From: a virus
Strand: one strand, 5' to 3'
Virus record (IMG/VR): IMGVR_UViG_3300025070_000183
Span: 1 to 27,018 of that record
Length of the DNA stretch: 27,018 nucleotides
This document shows, piece by piece, positions 8,501 to 15,579 of the stretch. Positions within the stretch are counted from its first letter, which is position 1. Each line of letters begins with the position of its first letter. The position numbers and the translations under genes were made by a program. The notes under the pieces were generated by a model. That model was not told where the DNA came from. It made no database searches and saw nothing but the letters and a program-made list of their open reading frames with translations.

Positions 8501-9612
8501 CTCAATTCATCAATGTGGTTACGCATCAACCGTGCGTTTTGACGTACGTTCTGTGGCAGTTCGTTTAGTACACGCGCTTTGACTGCATCATCTGCTTCAG
8601 TCAGGTAGCTTTCCAGCTTGGACATGATACCTACACGGTCAAGGTTACCACCTTCTTCCGGTGTCTTCTTAACAAAGTTATCGATCTCTTTGTCTAGGTC
8701 ACCCAAGATGCGATCAGCTTTCTTGATTTGGATCTGCACCTGTCCGTCGATCAACTCACGCTTAGTTGCAGCCTGCTCTGGTAGATACCCACGGTAACGG
8801 CTGAATGCGATGGCATCCGCTAGTTTAGTTTTAAAATATCCAAGCTCTTCCGCACTCCCAGGTTTGGCAAGAAGACGACGCTCCATAAGGCTGTCGATGT
8901 TCTGACCCACTTGGTTTAGCTTTTGGTTTACGTCCTTCGCTAGGCGCGTTTGACCAATGGTCTTACCTGCGCCCATCAACGCACCCTGCGCTACGCCACC
9001 AAGAAGTGTGGACTCAACGCCTAGCTTCAGCTTGTTACCTAAACGAGCAAGGGCTTTCTCACGACCACTCAAACCTATCAGGTCGCTAGACTGTGTCGGA
9101 CCCATGTCCACCCAGTCACCAATCGTAGTCATGCCATCTGTAGATACGGCGGCATCAACCGCACCTGCGGCTGCAAGTTCTTTACCTGCTAGAGCAAATC
9201 GCTCCGCTTTAGTCATGGGAGTTTTTGCTAGTCCTCGTGCAGCACGGGAAGCCTGTGCCAGCTTGCCAACCTTGGATGCAGCACCAATACCTGGCACAAC
9301 AAACTGCGTGACAATCTCTGCACCCTTACCAAGGAACCCTTCGGGGTCTAGGCCCAGCGCATCACGAGCAGATTCTGCCGCTTCAGTCACGCTATCGCCA
9401 TAGTTTGTGTCTGCAACTACATCGACGCCAGCCGCGATAAGTCCGGCAACGCCCTCGGCTATCCCGATGCCACCAGAAAGAACACCCTCGGCTACCTCAC
9501 CAACAGCCGTGCCATCGTAGAACTGTTGGTCGTCTTGTTTTTCTGGTTCTGGAGAACTTAGAAAAGGATTAGAATTTTCTGAAGGCTGCTGACTTAAAAA
9601 GGGATTTGCCAT
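5518..9612 (-). CDS. Giant virion protein, probable internal/DNA-ejection protein (1364 aa)
   Basis: The largest gene of the window and the last of the virion arm. The N-terminus (about residues 35-175) is Gly/Ala-rich with several hydrophobic stretches (GIGIAEGVAGLIAAGVDVV, VTQFVVPGIGAASKVG). A long charged helical middle (about 230-480) has coiled-coil character. Another hydrophobic stretch, FVTTTTVVPAAALELAYA, lies near residue 930. The final 75 residues are Pro/Ala-rich. NPF(L/M) motifs occur twice at each terminus (MANPFL, NSNPFL; TTNPFM, TTNPFL). Size, composition and position after other virion genes resemble the large internal virion or ejection proteins of podoviruses that cross the host envelope, but no lytic transglycosylase motif was seen. 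AAAGGA precedes the start with a 2 nt gap to the upstream gene. A coding region is certain; function is inferred. Confidence 0.88.
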   Translation of the reverse strand: MANPFLSQQPSENSNPFLSSPEPEKQDDQQFYDGTAVGEVAEGVLSGGIGIAEGVAGLIAAGVDVVADTNYGDSVTEAAESARDALGLDPEGFLGKGAEIVTQFVVPGIGAASKVGKLAQASRAARGLAKTPMTKAERFALAGKELAAAGAVDAAVSTDGMTTIGDWVDMGPTQSSDLIGLSGREKALARLGNKLKLGVESTLLGGVAQGALMGAGKTIGQTRLAKDVNQKLNQVGQNIDSLMERRLLAKPGSAEELGYFKTKLADAIAFSRYRGYLPEQAATKRELIDGQVQIQIKKADRILGDLDKEIDNFVKKTPEEGGNLDRVGIMSKLESYLTEADDAVKARVLNELPQNVRQNARLMRNHIDELSNKVLDSNFLKEKKFTVDGQSIDDLIEQNINSYLRRRYKMFEDAKYVPTEESVKVADDFFRVNKKAVEKELTELARGDVFGELSDDFLKANGLTKVPGKDGIDIKVGAKVTDAVAQKARENFLNRYSLKSREKLGGGRMARDRLETGMFMTRENVPKALRQLLGEIDDPREAYLGTIADLAQFSAVDDYFGTVADLANKNSGIGKLFVNGNNLSPDQQRALTKQGYIKLGGEDGASSGVQAVGRESDELEKLVGRSGWGSLDGYFVPTPIYKNLTRQVLAEDSIGTQALRGLFGSFLKAKGISQYSKTVLSPITQIRNFTTAMAFATANGNVPVFGRGGSLKDSAQAVFANITNKGSDELFEELAEAQRRGVLGTNAELREIQDSLNKGLGITARDPKSFVEAVAGTGGGVREKLARSVGKATKPLEDLYQGSDDFWKFFNYNAEQTHLRNALQGATPEQQIAYLTKGGDDVSMEMAERIRRGDVDIDELIKDRAAQIVRDTVPNYNKASSELVQLGRRLPIGNFISFPAEIYRTGFNIVKQSLDDMASDIPAIQNRGRNRLLGFVTTTTVVPAAALELAYATTGVSREEMDAYKRSFAPRWEKGSVLLPLGRTEDGKIQYMNFSTSNPYDVLSRFANRAMNEADDAVREGKSVGQVIEDVGLGTLSEVFEPFMSEAMLTEALIDITARGGRTATGAEVYNPSDNFGTRLSKQFMHVMDTMMPNVIPVNVSGGVPEPSRFLRGVLGTEGGPISSVDKMGRERDPLTEFARQATGISVLEFDPKRGLEYGAYRLSQAQTDAKRMFNRVTDDANANANSLRNAFQTANNAKLRIDREYYQMVEDLRSMGLSDADIRRELKKNNIGGIKGVMRGKFEPFKVTNKNFQEMRRAGIYDQFPREEIQNIRRNMKDIPLAPDQGPPAPRRAPTPAPVLAPTTNPFMQGPAAPTTNPFLRRQGSLPQVLPTQARAPGPVNPALLGDNPIDAALNAQIANRQG
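5596..5615. terminator. Perfect 7-bp inverted repeat near the convergent gene ends
   Basis: CCCAGGC at 5596-5602 and GCCTGGG at 5609-5615 form a perfect GC-rich stem with a 6-nt loop, about 45 bp beyond the end of the plus-strand operon. No T-run follows on either strand, so it is not a canonical intrinsic terminator. It also lies inside the coding end of the 1364-residue protein (Ala-Pro-Gly-Pro codons), and could simply reflect that composition. It could act as a pause or RNA-end-protecting hairpin for plus-strand transcripts. Confidence 0.25.
5654..5709. repeat. Two 20-bp direct repeats encoding TTNPF
   Basis: The same 20-base sequence, beginning AACGGATTAG, occurs at 5654-5673 and 5690-5709, 36 bp (12 codons) apart. 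It lies in the C-terminal coding region of the 1364-residue virion protein and encodes APTTNPF twice. The in-frame spacing suggests a small tandem duplication of a 12-codon unit. Confidence 0.85.
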
Positions 9613-9614
9613 TG

Positions 9615-10649
9615 TTATAGTCCTTTTGTGTCAACACCCATCTCTGTGGCTTGTTTCAATATTTCTTCGCGGCGTTCCGGTTCTAGCTTTAGAGCTTCTT
9701 CTAGTTGCTGACGAAGGTTTTGCGGCTGCGTTCCTGTGGAAGGTCCGGCTTGTCCTGTGTAGTACGGTGCCAATGCATCACGCGCTTGCTGGATCGCTAC
9801 CTGTGGATCTTCGCCAGTCGCTGTCATGATCTTGCCTGCCAAGTCCCGAACCGCATCAGGGAAAGGTTCAAGGGGCGACATTCCAGATTTACCGCTACCT
9901 GCTTTTGCAGCAGCCCGTGCCGACGCTGTCTGCTTGTAGTTCTGTAGACCAAGCAACACGGCTTTCTGTAGTTCTTTACCAGACAGTGTAACGTCCGCTG
10001 TCAGTGTTCTAAAGATTGCGTCATCGATCTCACCGACATCATCGGTGTCCAAGTTGAGAACGGTGCTTGCAAACTCTTTCTTGCTCTCGTCATTCACAGG
10101 AAGGCCAGCTTGATCGATCACAGTGTTGGCAGCGTTCTCCGCATTTCCTGAGTCCACGGCGGCTTGAACCGCGTTTACCTGACCTACAACCGCTTGTCCT
10201 GCCTCTTCAGGGGAACTGAATCGGTTTAAAAATGGAACTAAAAAGTCATTTCCTAAAGAATTTCCAACTGCTTGTAACACACTGAGAGGATCACTTGCCG
10301 TTGGTGGTTTACGAACATCAACAGGGCCACCCTCTTGCATCATAGCAGGCTGTTGCTGTGGTTGAGGAGCAGGGGCCGTGGGCCGAGGTGCGGGAGCCTG
10401 TTGTACAGGTGCCGCCATAGCTGTAGGTGCAGGAACTTGTGGTAGTGCAGGCTGAACCATGGGCATAGGTGCTGGCATAGGCTGTTGTGGCATCATGGCT
10501 CTTGGAGCCGCCGCTTGCATAAGTTCAGGCGAGGACGCCAGAATACCGCTAGGGCCAGGACGTTTGATCCCAGCCATCTGTTCTAGTTTTCCTCGTGCTT
10601 CACGCTGTGATGCGCCGAACAATGCTGCGTTATAGATGCCACCTTGCAT
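9615..10649 (-). CDS. Putative internal virion protein with Pro/Met/Gln-rich linker
   Basis: A 344-residue protein. The start is placed at ATG 10649 (MQGGIYNAALFGASQ), one base after the stop of the upstream gene and with GGAG about 9 nt before it; the longer reading frame would run into that gene. It has three parts: a short N-terminal segment, a low-complexity linker at about residues 45-110 rich in Pro, Ala, Met and Gln, and a helical C-terminal half with acidic Asp-rich turns (NLDTDDVGEIDDAIFRTL) ending in QQLEEALKLEPERREEILKQA. I recognise no enzymatic motif. It sits between two other probable ejection-type proteins in the same operon, so it is likely packed in the virion. Function is unknown. 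Confidence 0.8.
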   Translation of the reverse strand: MQGGIYNAALFGASQREARGKLEQMAGIKRPGPSGILASSPELMQAAAPRAMMPQQPMPAPMPMVQPALPQVPAPTAMAAPVQQAPAPRPTAPAPQPQQQPAMMQEGGPVDVRKPPTASDPLSVLQAVGNSLGNDFLVPFLNRFSSPEEAGQAVVGQVNAVQAAVDSGNAENAANTVIDQAGLPVNDESKKEFASTVLNLDTDDVGEIDDAIFRTLTADVTLSGKELQKAVLLGLQNYKQTASARAAAKAGSGKSGMSPLEPFPDAVRDLAGKIMTATGEDPQVAIQQARDALAPYYTGQAGPSTGTQPQNLRQQLEEALKLEPERREEILKQATEMGVDTKGL

Positions 10650-10650
10650 G

Positions 10651-11868
10651 TTATGCTCCACTTGTGTTTTTGATGCTGCCAAGGCCACCAAATATATTCT
10701 GTCCACTCGCAAGGTTTGCGTTTGTCATGACGTTTGCTAATGGGCTTGCTGTCGGTGTAGCAGATGCAGCCAATGATGTACCACTTGAAGGAACACCAGA
10801 TAGAATGTCACGCATGTAAGAGAAACGAGCGAACGGTTCGTAGGCTTCTTCCAACTGACCCGCACGTTGCACATCGTATTCACGCTGCAACTGACCCTGT
10901 TCCAACTGACCGATGTTAAACAGCGCATTTACGTCTTGGAATCCAAGGTTCTGAGCCGCTTCACCTAGTGCGCCGATCCCAGTACCAAGGCCCTGGAACA
11001 ACTGACCAGATTGGATTCCACGTTTCTGCTGGTTTTCAAAAGCAGACTGCGCTTGCTGTTGCGCACCTGTGTAGGCCGCTGATCGAAGTTGAGCCGCTGT
11101 TCTTGCTTTTTGATCTGCAATGTTTCTTTGTAGCTCTTGTTCCGCAATGGCCTGACGAGATCCGCCATATGCCCCTGCACCCACGGCTTGAGCGCGTTCA
11201 CCAATCTTGCTTATGTCACCTTCACGTTGGATTTCAGCAAGCGTCGTATCAATCACATCCTCAACAAACGGGTCGTAAAAATCTTTATATCCACCCTCGC
11301 GAATTGGTTCGCCTGTGGTGGGGTCTGTACGAGCAACTTGCGTGGTTTCACCAGTAGCAGGATCGGTGACGGTGTCATATACAATCTGACCGAGTGGATC
11401 ATACCGCGATGTGCCAGCCGCACCTGCGATGTCTGATCCTGATGTAAATGTCTCAAAAGCCTTGTCTAAGTAAGGCTGATAAGACTCCATCATGCTTTCG
11501 TATTGTTCCCCTGTTACAGGGTCTACGCCGCCCGTCATACGAGCGAGGGCTTGCATCTGTGGATCGGTGAACCCTATAATGTCAGGAGCAGCTACCCCGC
11601 CCTCTGTCGCAAGGATTGGCTCCCCGTACTGATCCATAACCGCTTGAGTAGGGTCCGAAACAAATGCTCCATCCGCCCCAACATACATCTGTTCCCCTGT
11701 TTCGGGATCCGTAACTGGTGTGCCGTACAACGGAGAAGTAGCAGCAATACCTGTGATTGTGCCTGTCTCTTCGTCAACTTGGTATATGTTTGCTAGCAGA
11801 TCTTTAAGAAACTTCTCCTGATAATCAGGAAGAAGCGTCATCTGCTTCTGGATGATTTCCTCCGCCAT
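10651..11868 (-). CDS. Putative internal virion/structural protein with DPxTGE motifs
   Basis: A 405-residue protein with start ATG 11868, 3 nt after the upstream stop, preceded by an AAGGATGG-like site. The N-terminal half contains four DPxTGE motifs (TDPETGEQM, VDPVTGEQY, TDPATGETT, TDPTTGEPI), probably beta-turn repeats. The second half (about residues 225-350) is an Ala/Gln-rich amphipathic helical region with the recognisable block AVGAGAYGGSRQAIAEQELQRN, which I have seen in marine phage structural proteins. The C-terminus is Ser/Ala/Gly-rich and disordered. The composition and neighbours fit a P22 gp7/gp20-like or other ejection protein, although no clear homology can be shown by eye. 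Confidence 0.82.
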   Translation of the reverse strand: MAEEIIQKQMTLLPDYQEKFLKDLLANIYQVDEETGTITGIAATSPLYGTPVTDPETGEQMYVGADGAFVSDPTQAVMDQYGEPILATEGGVAAPDIIGFTDPQMQALARMTGGVDPVTGEQYESMMESYQPYLDKAFETFTSGSDIAGAAGTSRYDPLGQIVYDTVTDPATGETTQVARTDPTTGEPIREGGYKDFYDPFVEDVIDTTLAEIQREGDISKIGERAQAVGAGAYGGSRQAIAEQELQRNIADQKARTAAQLRSAAYTGAQQQAQSAFENQQKRGIQSGQLFQGLGTGIGALGEAAQNLGFQDVNALFNIGQLEQGQLQREYDVQRAGQLEEAYEPFARFSYMRDILSGVPSSGTSLAASATPTASPLANVMTNANLASGQNIFGGLGSIKNTSGA

Positions 11869-11871
11869 GGG

Positions 11872-12666
11872 TTATGCCATCCTTTCAAACTGGTTCATCA
11901 TTTGATACATCTTCGCAGCCCCCGCATTACGGTTGCCACCACCTGCACCCTTAACAGCATCCGCCGTCATGACAAACTCTCCGTCCGATAACCGTGCTTC
12001 CTGTACCCGTCCACCGTTTTGGTAGATTGCTGCTGGGATCGAGTCGCTCTTACCTGTACCAGGGCCTTCAACAAAACCACCCATCGCCATTGTCTTTGGA
12101 CGGTAGCTTACAGTAGGTGTACCAGGAGCCGCTGTCCCACGATAGCTAGGATTGCGTTCGCCTGTCTCGTATTGGCGCATTTCTAAATCAGACATAACGC
12201 GCTCGAACTTAGGACGATCCTGCTGATCAAGCATTTCACGCATCAATGCACCCATGATCGGGTCTGTCTGGCCTTGCGCGTTGTTGATACCAGCCGCTTG
12301 CAAAATGCCCTGCACTGCGCCTGTTGGGCCACCACCAATCATTCCCATGGCTGCGCCTTGTCCCGCACGTTGACGACCTTGCTGTGTTGCAAACATATCC
12401 ATCAGACCTGCACCCTGCGCCTGTGGCGATCCACCGCCCAGCGCACCAAGGGCCAAGCCTGCTTTGCCCATTGTAGACCCTGTCAAAAAGCTACCGACCC
12501 CAGATTGGAAAGCATCCTGCATAGAACCGCCGCTCAACAGACTACCAAGTCCGGAGCCGAGGGCCGCGCCTAGAGGATTCCCGCCGCTAGCAACCATGCC
12601 AACGAGTGCGCCAATCGAGGAGAACAGATCGCCCGTTTTCTTTTCTGTTTGTTTTTCGTCAGCCAT
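11872..12666 (-). CDS. Virion protein with SDSIPA / LSDGEFVM module
   Basis: A 264-residue protein. The start is ATG 12666, overlapping the upstream TGA by one base (TGATG); an in-frame GTG one codon earlier is less likely. Residues 15-110 are Gly/Ala/Leu/Met-rich with transmembrane-like or fusion-like stretches (SIGALVGMVASGG, LGAALGSGLGSLLSGG). The C-terminal part holds GGFVEGPGTGKSDSIPAAI, then RLSDGEFVMTADAVKGAGGG, a module found at the ends of many phage tail tape-measure and related virion proteins, where it follows the same GTGxSDSIPA...SxGEFV wording. The protein is too short to be a tape measure. A role as a membrane-active internal protein is plausible but not shown. Confidence 0.82.
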   Translation of the reverse strand: MADEKQTEKKTGDLFSSIGALVGMVASGGNPLGAALGSGLGSLLSGGSMQDAFQSGVGSFLTGSTMGKAGLALGALGGGSPQAQGAGLMDMFATQQGRQRAGQGAAMGMIGGGPTGAVQGILQAAGINNAQGQTDPIMGALMREMLDQQDRPKFERVMSDLEMRQYETGERNPSYRGTAAPGTPTVSYRPKTMAMGGFVEGPGTGKSDSIPAAIYQNGGRVQEARLSDGEFVMTADAVKGAGGGNRNAGAAKMYQMMNQFERMA

Positions 12667-12893
12667 CACGCCTCTCCCGAAATTGCTTCTGGGGCAGTTA
12701 CAGTAATACTTGTGCTGCGCTTTTCAGAGCCTGTCCAAGTCTGCCCACAATCAGGGCAATTCCCGTTAGGGTAGCTTGCGATCTCTTCTGGCGTGTCTAC
12801 TGCGTTACTACAGTTTACACAATGTACTGTATCAGAACTTGTTGAAGGTTTCCAGCGACCTCCATCTGGCATTGTGATTATTGTATCTGTCAT
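12666..12893 (-). CDS. Small zinc-ribbon protein in the virion operon
   Basis: A 75-residue protein with two CxxC knuckles, CVNC and CPDC, separated by about 17 residues (HCVNCSNAVDTPEEIA...NGNCPDCGQTW), the layout of a rubredoxin-like zinc ribbon. It is flanked by a short N-terminal strand segment and a Ser/Thr/Val-rich tail. Start and stop overlap both neighbours (ATGA upstream, TGATG downstream), so it is firmly embedded in the structural operon. It could be a structural metal-binding domain of the virion or a DNA/RNA-binding protein. The zinc-ribbon call comes directly from the Cys spacing. Confidence 0.82.
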   Translation of the reverse strand: MTDTIITMPDGGRWKPSTSSDTVHCVNCSNAVDTPEEIASYPNGNCPDCGQTWTGSEKRSTSITVTAPEAISGEA

Positions 12894-13174
12894 GTCGTTG
12901 TCACCGTAACTGAACCAACTGAACCTGTCGCAAAGGACGCTCCAGTGTATGCTTTATTACCTTGTACTATATTTAGCACACCATCCGCTTCAAAGATATC
13001 CCCTACTACCAAAGTGTTTGCAGCACTAGAAGGAGGGATTTCCGGAATGTTTGTTAGTGGGTTTCTAACTTCGTCAATAAGCTGAGACAACGTACCAATA
13101 AGTTGGTTCATTTGCCTTTGGCTATACGTGGCTTCCGCCACGGGTAGGATTTGACGTATTAGTTTCCTACTCAT
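12890..13174 (-). CDS. Hypothetical virion protein with GSVTV C-terminal strand
   Basis: A 94-residue protein joined to both neighbours by ATGA overlaps. The N-terminal 40 residues form an amphipathic helix (SQRQMNQLIGTLSQLIDEV). The C-terminal 45 are strand-like (VVGDIFEADGVLNIVQGN, then FATGSVGSVTVTTT). The last segment ATGSVGSVTV matches the repeat unit of the 311-residue repeat protein encoded at 19189-20124. I do not recognise a named family. Position directly after the gp10-like gene suggests a tail accessory protein. Confidence 0.78.
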   Translation of the reverse strand: MSRKLIRQILPVAEATYSQRQMNQLIGTLSQLIDEVRNPLTNIPEIPPSSAANTLVVGDIFEADGVLNIVQGNKAYTGASFATGSVGSVTVTTT

Positions 13175-15033
13175 CGTCTACCGTCTGCCCTTGCGTCAAG
13201 TCGGGGCGCACCCAAACGCCACCGCACTCCGGTTGTGTCACTACTTACTTTGAACGACATCTGACGACCACGCAACCGAAGAAAGATTTGATCGGTGTAG
13301 TCGTGCGCTCCACCTGCAAGGGTCTGTCGGACCACTGTGCCAGAGTCACTGCCGTTAGATGTGTTACCACTGAAGTTTCTGGCAGTCATCTCCATAACTA
13401 CTTCAGGGTTTGCCGCAGTAGAGTTATAAAAAGACAAGTCTGGCAGTATCCGACGGATAAACATAAACTGATCCCCGTCACCTATGTCGAAATCTGCACT
13501 TTCAATGTACGCATCGATAGCTACCGCAGGGTCTTGTGACCCATCATCTAACCCGTCTTCATGGTTGTAGATAAAGCTATCCGTACCCGCTGCTTGTGGG
13601 TAAGACCGCTCCCCCGCTCCTCGGTCTATCCAAGCAGTCCGCGCTAATGTCCCATAATACCAAGCCTGTTCTAAATAGTTGTACACCACATAACGATCAA
13701 CTTCCGAAGAATCCTCTGAAGGGTAGAACCACCAAACTTCTGACTGACTCGCCAAAGAACCCGCGTAAATCTTAAATGACTGGTTACGGTTCAAATCACC
13801 AAAGACATAATCACGAACCGCACAAGGTATTGTTTGAATACGACCATCGTATAGATAGAAGTTTTCACGACCCATCCAGAACACGATATCGTTGACGGCG
13901 ACCACTGCGTTTGGCCCCGCAATCTGAATGTTGTCGCCCAACTGTCCAATCCCGAAGGTAAAGGGAGGGCCTGTAAACTGCAAAGAGTGCAAGCTGCGGT
14001 CTGTAAATACCAGCGTTTGGCGCGATGTTCGAACCGCCGTAACGATCTCAGAACCTTGCGCTAATCGTAGATCCCCTGCGGTGTTTGTCGCTGTTGGGTT
14101 CCAATCCGTTAAACTCTCCTGGCTAGACCAACGGATAAGCAAAGGGTCTTGGTCGGAAGAGCCTACTGGATTACAACCAAAACAAATAACATGGCGGTCA
14201 ACTTCGGACACTAGAGTCTGCCGCGCAACTGTGGGTGTTTCATTCGCGCCCGTCAAAGAAGACAACTCTACCGCTCTGCCACCAACTGAAGCATCCCAGT
14301 AATAAATGCCTTCGTCCGCCACGTTGAAGATCAAGTCTTCTCCAAAGTCGTCAGCAAACCACAAACGAAGGGTTTGCCCTGCAAGACTACCCGCAGCCGA
14401 TCCCCAACTAAATCGACCCCAAGTGCCTGCGCCCCAACCAGGACCAAGAACCGTGGTGTTTAGACCGACGTTAATTTGATAAGCTGCACTAACAGAAGAA
14501 CCACCACCTGTTACGCTACCTGCTGTAGCCGATCCCCCTGTGTCTACAGTGTAAGTATCAGCGTCAGGAACAGACACGACTACAAGCTCTTGATTAAGGT
14601 CATCCGTGGTCAAACCGTCAAACGCTGTTGCTCCAGAAAAGGTAACGTAGTCTCCTACCTTTGCACCATGCGCTGTGTCACTTACCGTAATAACGCCAGA
14701 ACCTGCTCCACCCGTTGTATCAAACGGATTAGAACCAAGGGTCACGGTTCTTCGAATAGGGGTAATGTCCGTATATACGCCCCCGTTTTCTAGATAGGCT
14801 TTCTTTTCTGTGCCGATGAATAGGTAGTTATTAGAAGACAAGTCCACAAAGTTATGGAGCTTTCGTGCAGTTCCAGCAAACGCCGTACCTACAGCCTTGG
14901 TCCACCCGCCAATCTTTTCAGCATAGCCTGATCTAAAACGGACATAGTCACAGTCGTACCATCCACCCTCGTTTGAGTAGCGGGTGCCTTCTCTTCGGAT
15001 TCCTGGTTGAAACTGTAACTTACTTAGAGGCAT
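13171..15033 (-). CDS. P22 gp10-like tail hub / DNA-stabilisation protein
   Basis: A 620-residue structural protein. The N-terminal block LQFQPGIRREGTRYSNEGGWYDCDYVRFRSG followed by EKIGGW is the opening I associate with phage proteins annotated as P22 gp10-like DNA-stabilising or tail accessory proteins. Residues about 95-190 look like an inserted beta domain (GSGVITVSDTAHGAKVGDYVTFSGA, then VPDADTYTV), which databases often label FCCH-like. The rest has repeated WxxxxS/Y strand motifs consistent with a beta-propeller. The start ATG 15033 has AGGAAG upstream and an 8 nt gap to the previous gene. P22 gp10 is shorter (about 470 residues), and the insertion could account for the difference. The role is to plug or extend the tail below the connector. 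Coding is certain; the family is moderately secure. Confidence 0.72.
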   Translation of the reverse strand: MPLSKLQFQPGIRREGTRYSNEGGWYDCDYVRFRSGYAEKIGGWTKAVGTAFAGTARKLHNFVDLSSNNYLFIGTEKKAYLENGGVYTDITPIRRTVTLGSNPFDTTGGAGSGVITVSDTAHGAKVGDYVTFSGATAFDGLTTDDLNQELVVVSVPDADTYTVDTGGSATAGSVTGGGSSVSAAYQINVGLNTTVLGPGWGAGTWGRFSWGSAAGSLAGQTLRLWFADDFGEDLIFNVADEGIYYWDASVGGRAVELSSLTGANETPTVARQTLVSEVDRHVICFGCNPVGSSDQDPLLIRWSSQESLTDWNPTATNTAGDLRLAQGSEIVTAVRTSRQTLVFTDRSLHSLQFTGPPFTFGIGQLGDNIQIAGPNAVVAVNDIVFWMGRENFYLYDGRIQTIPCAVRDYVFGDLNRNQSFKIYAGSLASQSEVWWFYPSEDSSEVDRYVVYNYLEQAWYYGTLARTAWIDRGAGERSYPQAAGTDSFIYNHEDGLDDGSQDPAVAIDAYIESADFDIGDGDQFMFIRRILPDLSFYNSTAANPEVVMEMTARNFSGNTSNGSDSGTVVRQTLAGGAHDYTDQIFLRLRGRQMSFKVSSDTTGVRWRLGAPRLDARADGRR

Positions 15034-15041
15034 TGATCTTC

Positions 15042-15578
15042 CTAACTATAAGTCGCTAATGAGTACCAAGAAGTAACAGGACTTCCATCTGAGTATTCTT
15101 CCAACACGACGCTTCCTTGTACCCCTGAAAACTGAAACGCAACAGACCCCGCACTTACAGCCGTACCATCGGCTGGAAGGATCACGTTACTTTTGTTATG
15201 CGCAACAGTGTAATACTGTCCTTGGTAATAGCCGATGGTGTTTACATAGCTAATTCTATGGGCCAACCCATTAGTAGATTTGATTGTCTCCGAATCGGTG
15301 AACTCAATTCCATACTGGGTGTCTACTGGACTGGATGGAGTCCACGACCTACTGCTCTTGTATAATGTAGTTCCAGAAAACTGAGTACTATACCCAGGGG
15401 AAGGTGTGGTTGTCAGAGCAAACTCTAAGCGACTCAATGTAGTGTTTAAGTACATTGTATAATTAGAAGGGCTAGAAGGACGCTGCGCTGTCGTGCCACT
15501 GGGGATCTCAAACTGCGTAAGGTTTGACATCACACGGGAGTCATCAATTACAGTTGTACCTTGAACTTTTATCGCCAT
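15042..15578 (-). CDS. Tail-associated protein, MAIKV...TTVIDDSR family, copy A
   Basis: A 178-residue protein, near-duplicate of the gene immediately upstream. The N-terminal 60 residues (MAIKVQGTTVIDDSR, then IPSGTTAQRPSSP, then MYLNTTLSRLEF) are an anchor-like module seen at the start of many phage tail fibre or appendage proteins. The following 115 residues are a beta-rich domain (STQFSGTTLY, SWTPSSPVDTQYGIEF, HRISYVNTIGYYQGQYY, GSVAFQFSGVQGSV). Codon-by-codon it aligns with its neighbour without a length change, and both are exactly 178 residues. It probably forms or decorates a receptor-binding appendage (inference from the N-terminal module and the S74 fibre nearby). Confidence 0.8.
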   Translation of the reverse strand: MAIKVQGTTVIDDSRVMSNLTQFEIPSGTTAQRPSSPSNYTMYLNTTLSRLEFALTTTPSPGYSTQFSGTTLYKSSRSWTPSSPVDTQYGIEFTDSETIKSTNGLAHRISYVNTIGYYQGQYYTVAHNKSNVILPADGTAVSAGSVAFQFSGVQGSVVLEEYSDGSPVTSWYSLATYS

Positions 15579-15579
15579 C

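Noticed and set aside
8957-9403. 148-codon plus-strand reading frame opposite the 1364-residue protein
   Set aside because: Pro/Ser/Ala-rich antisense shadow without a ribosome site or domain.
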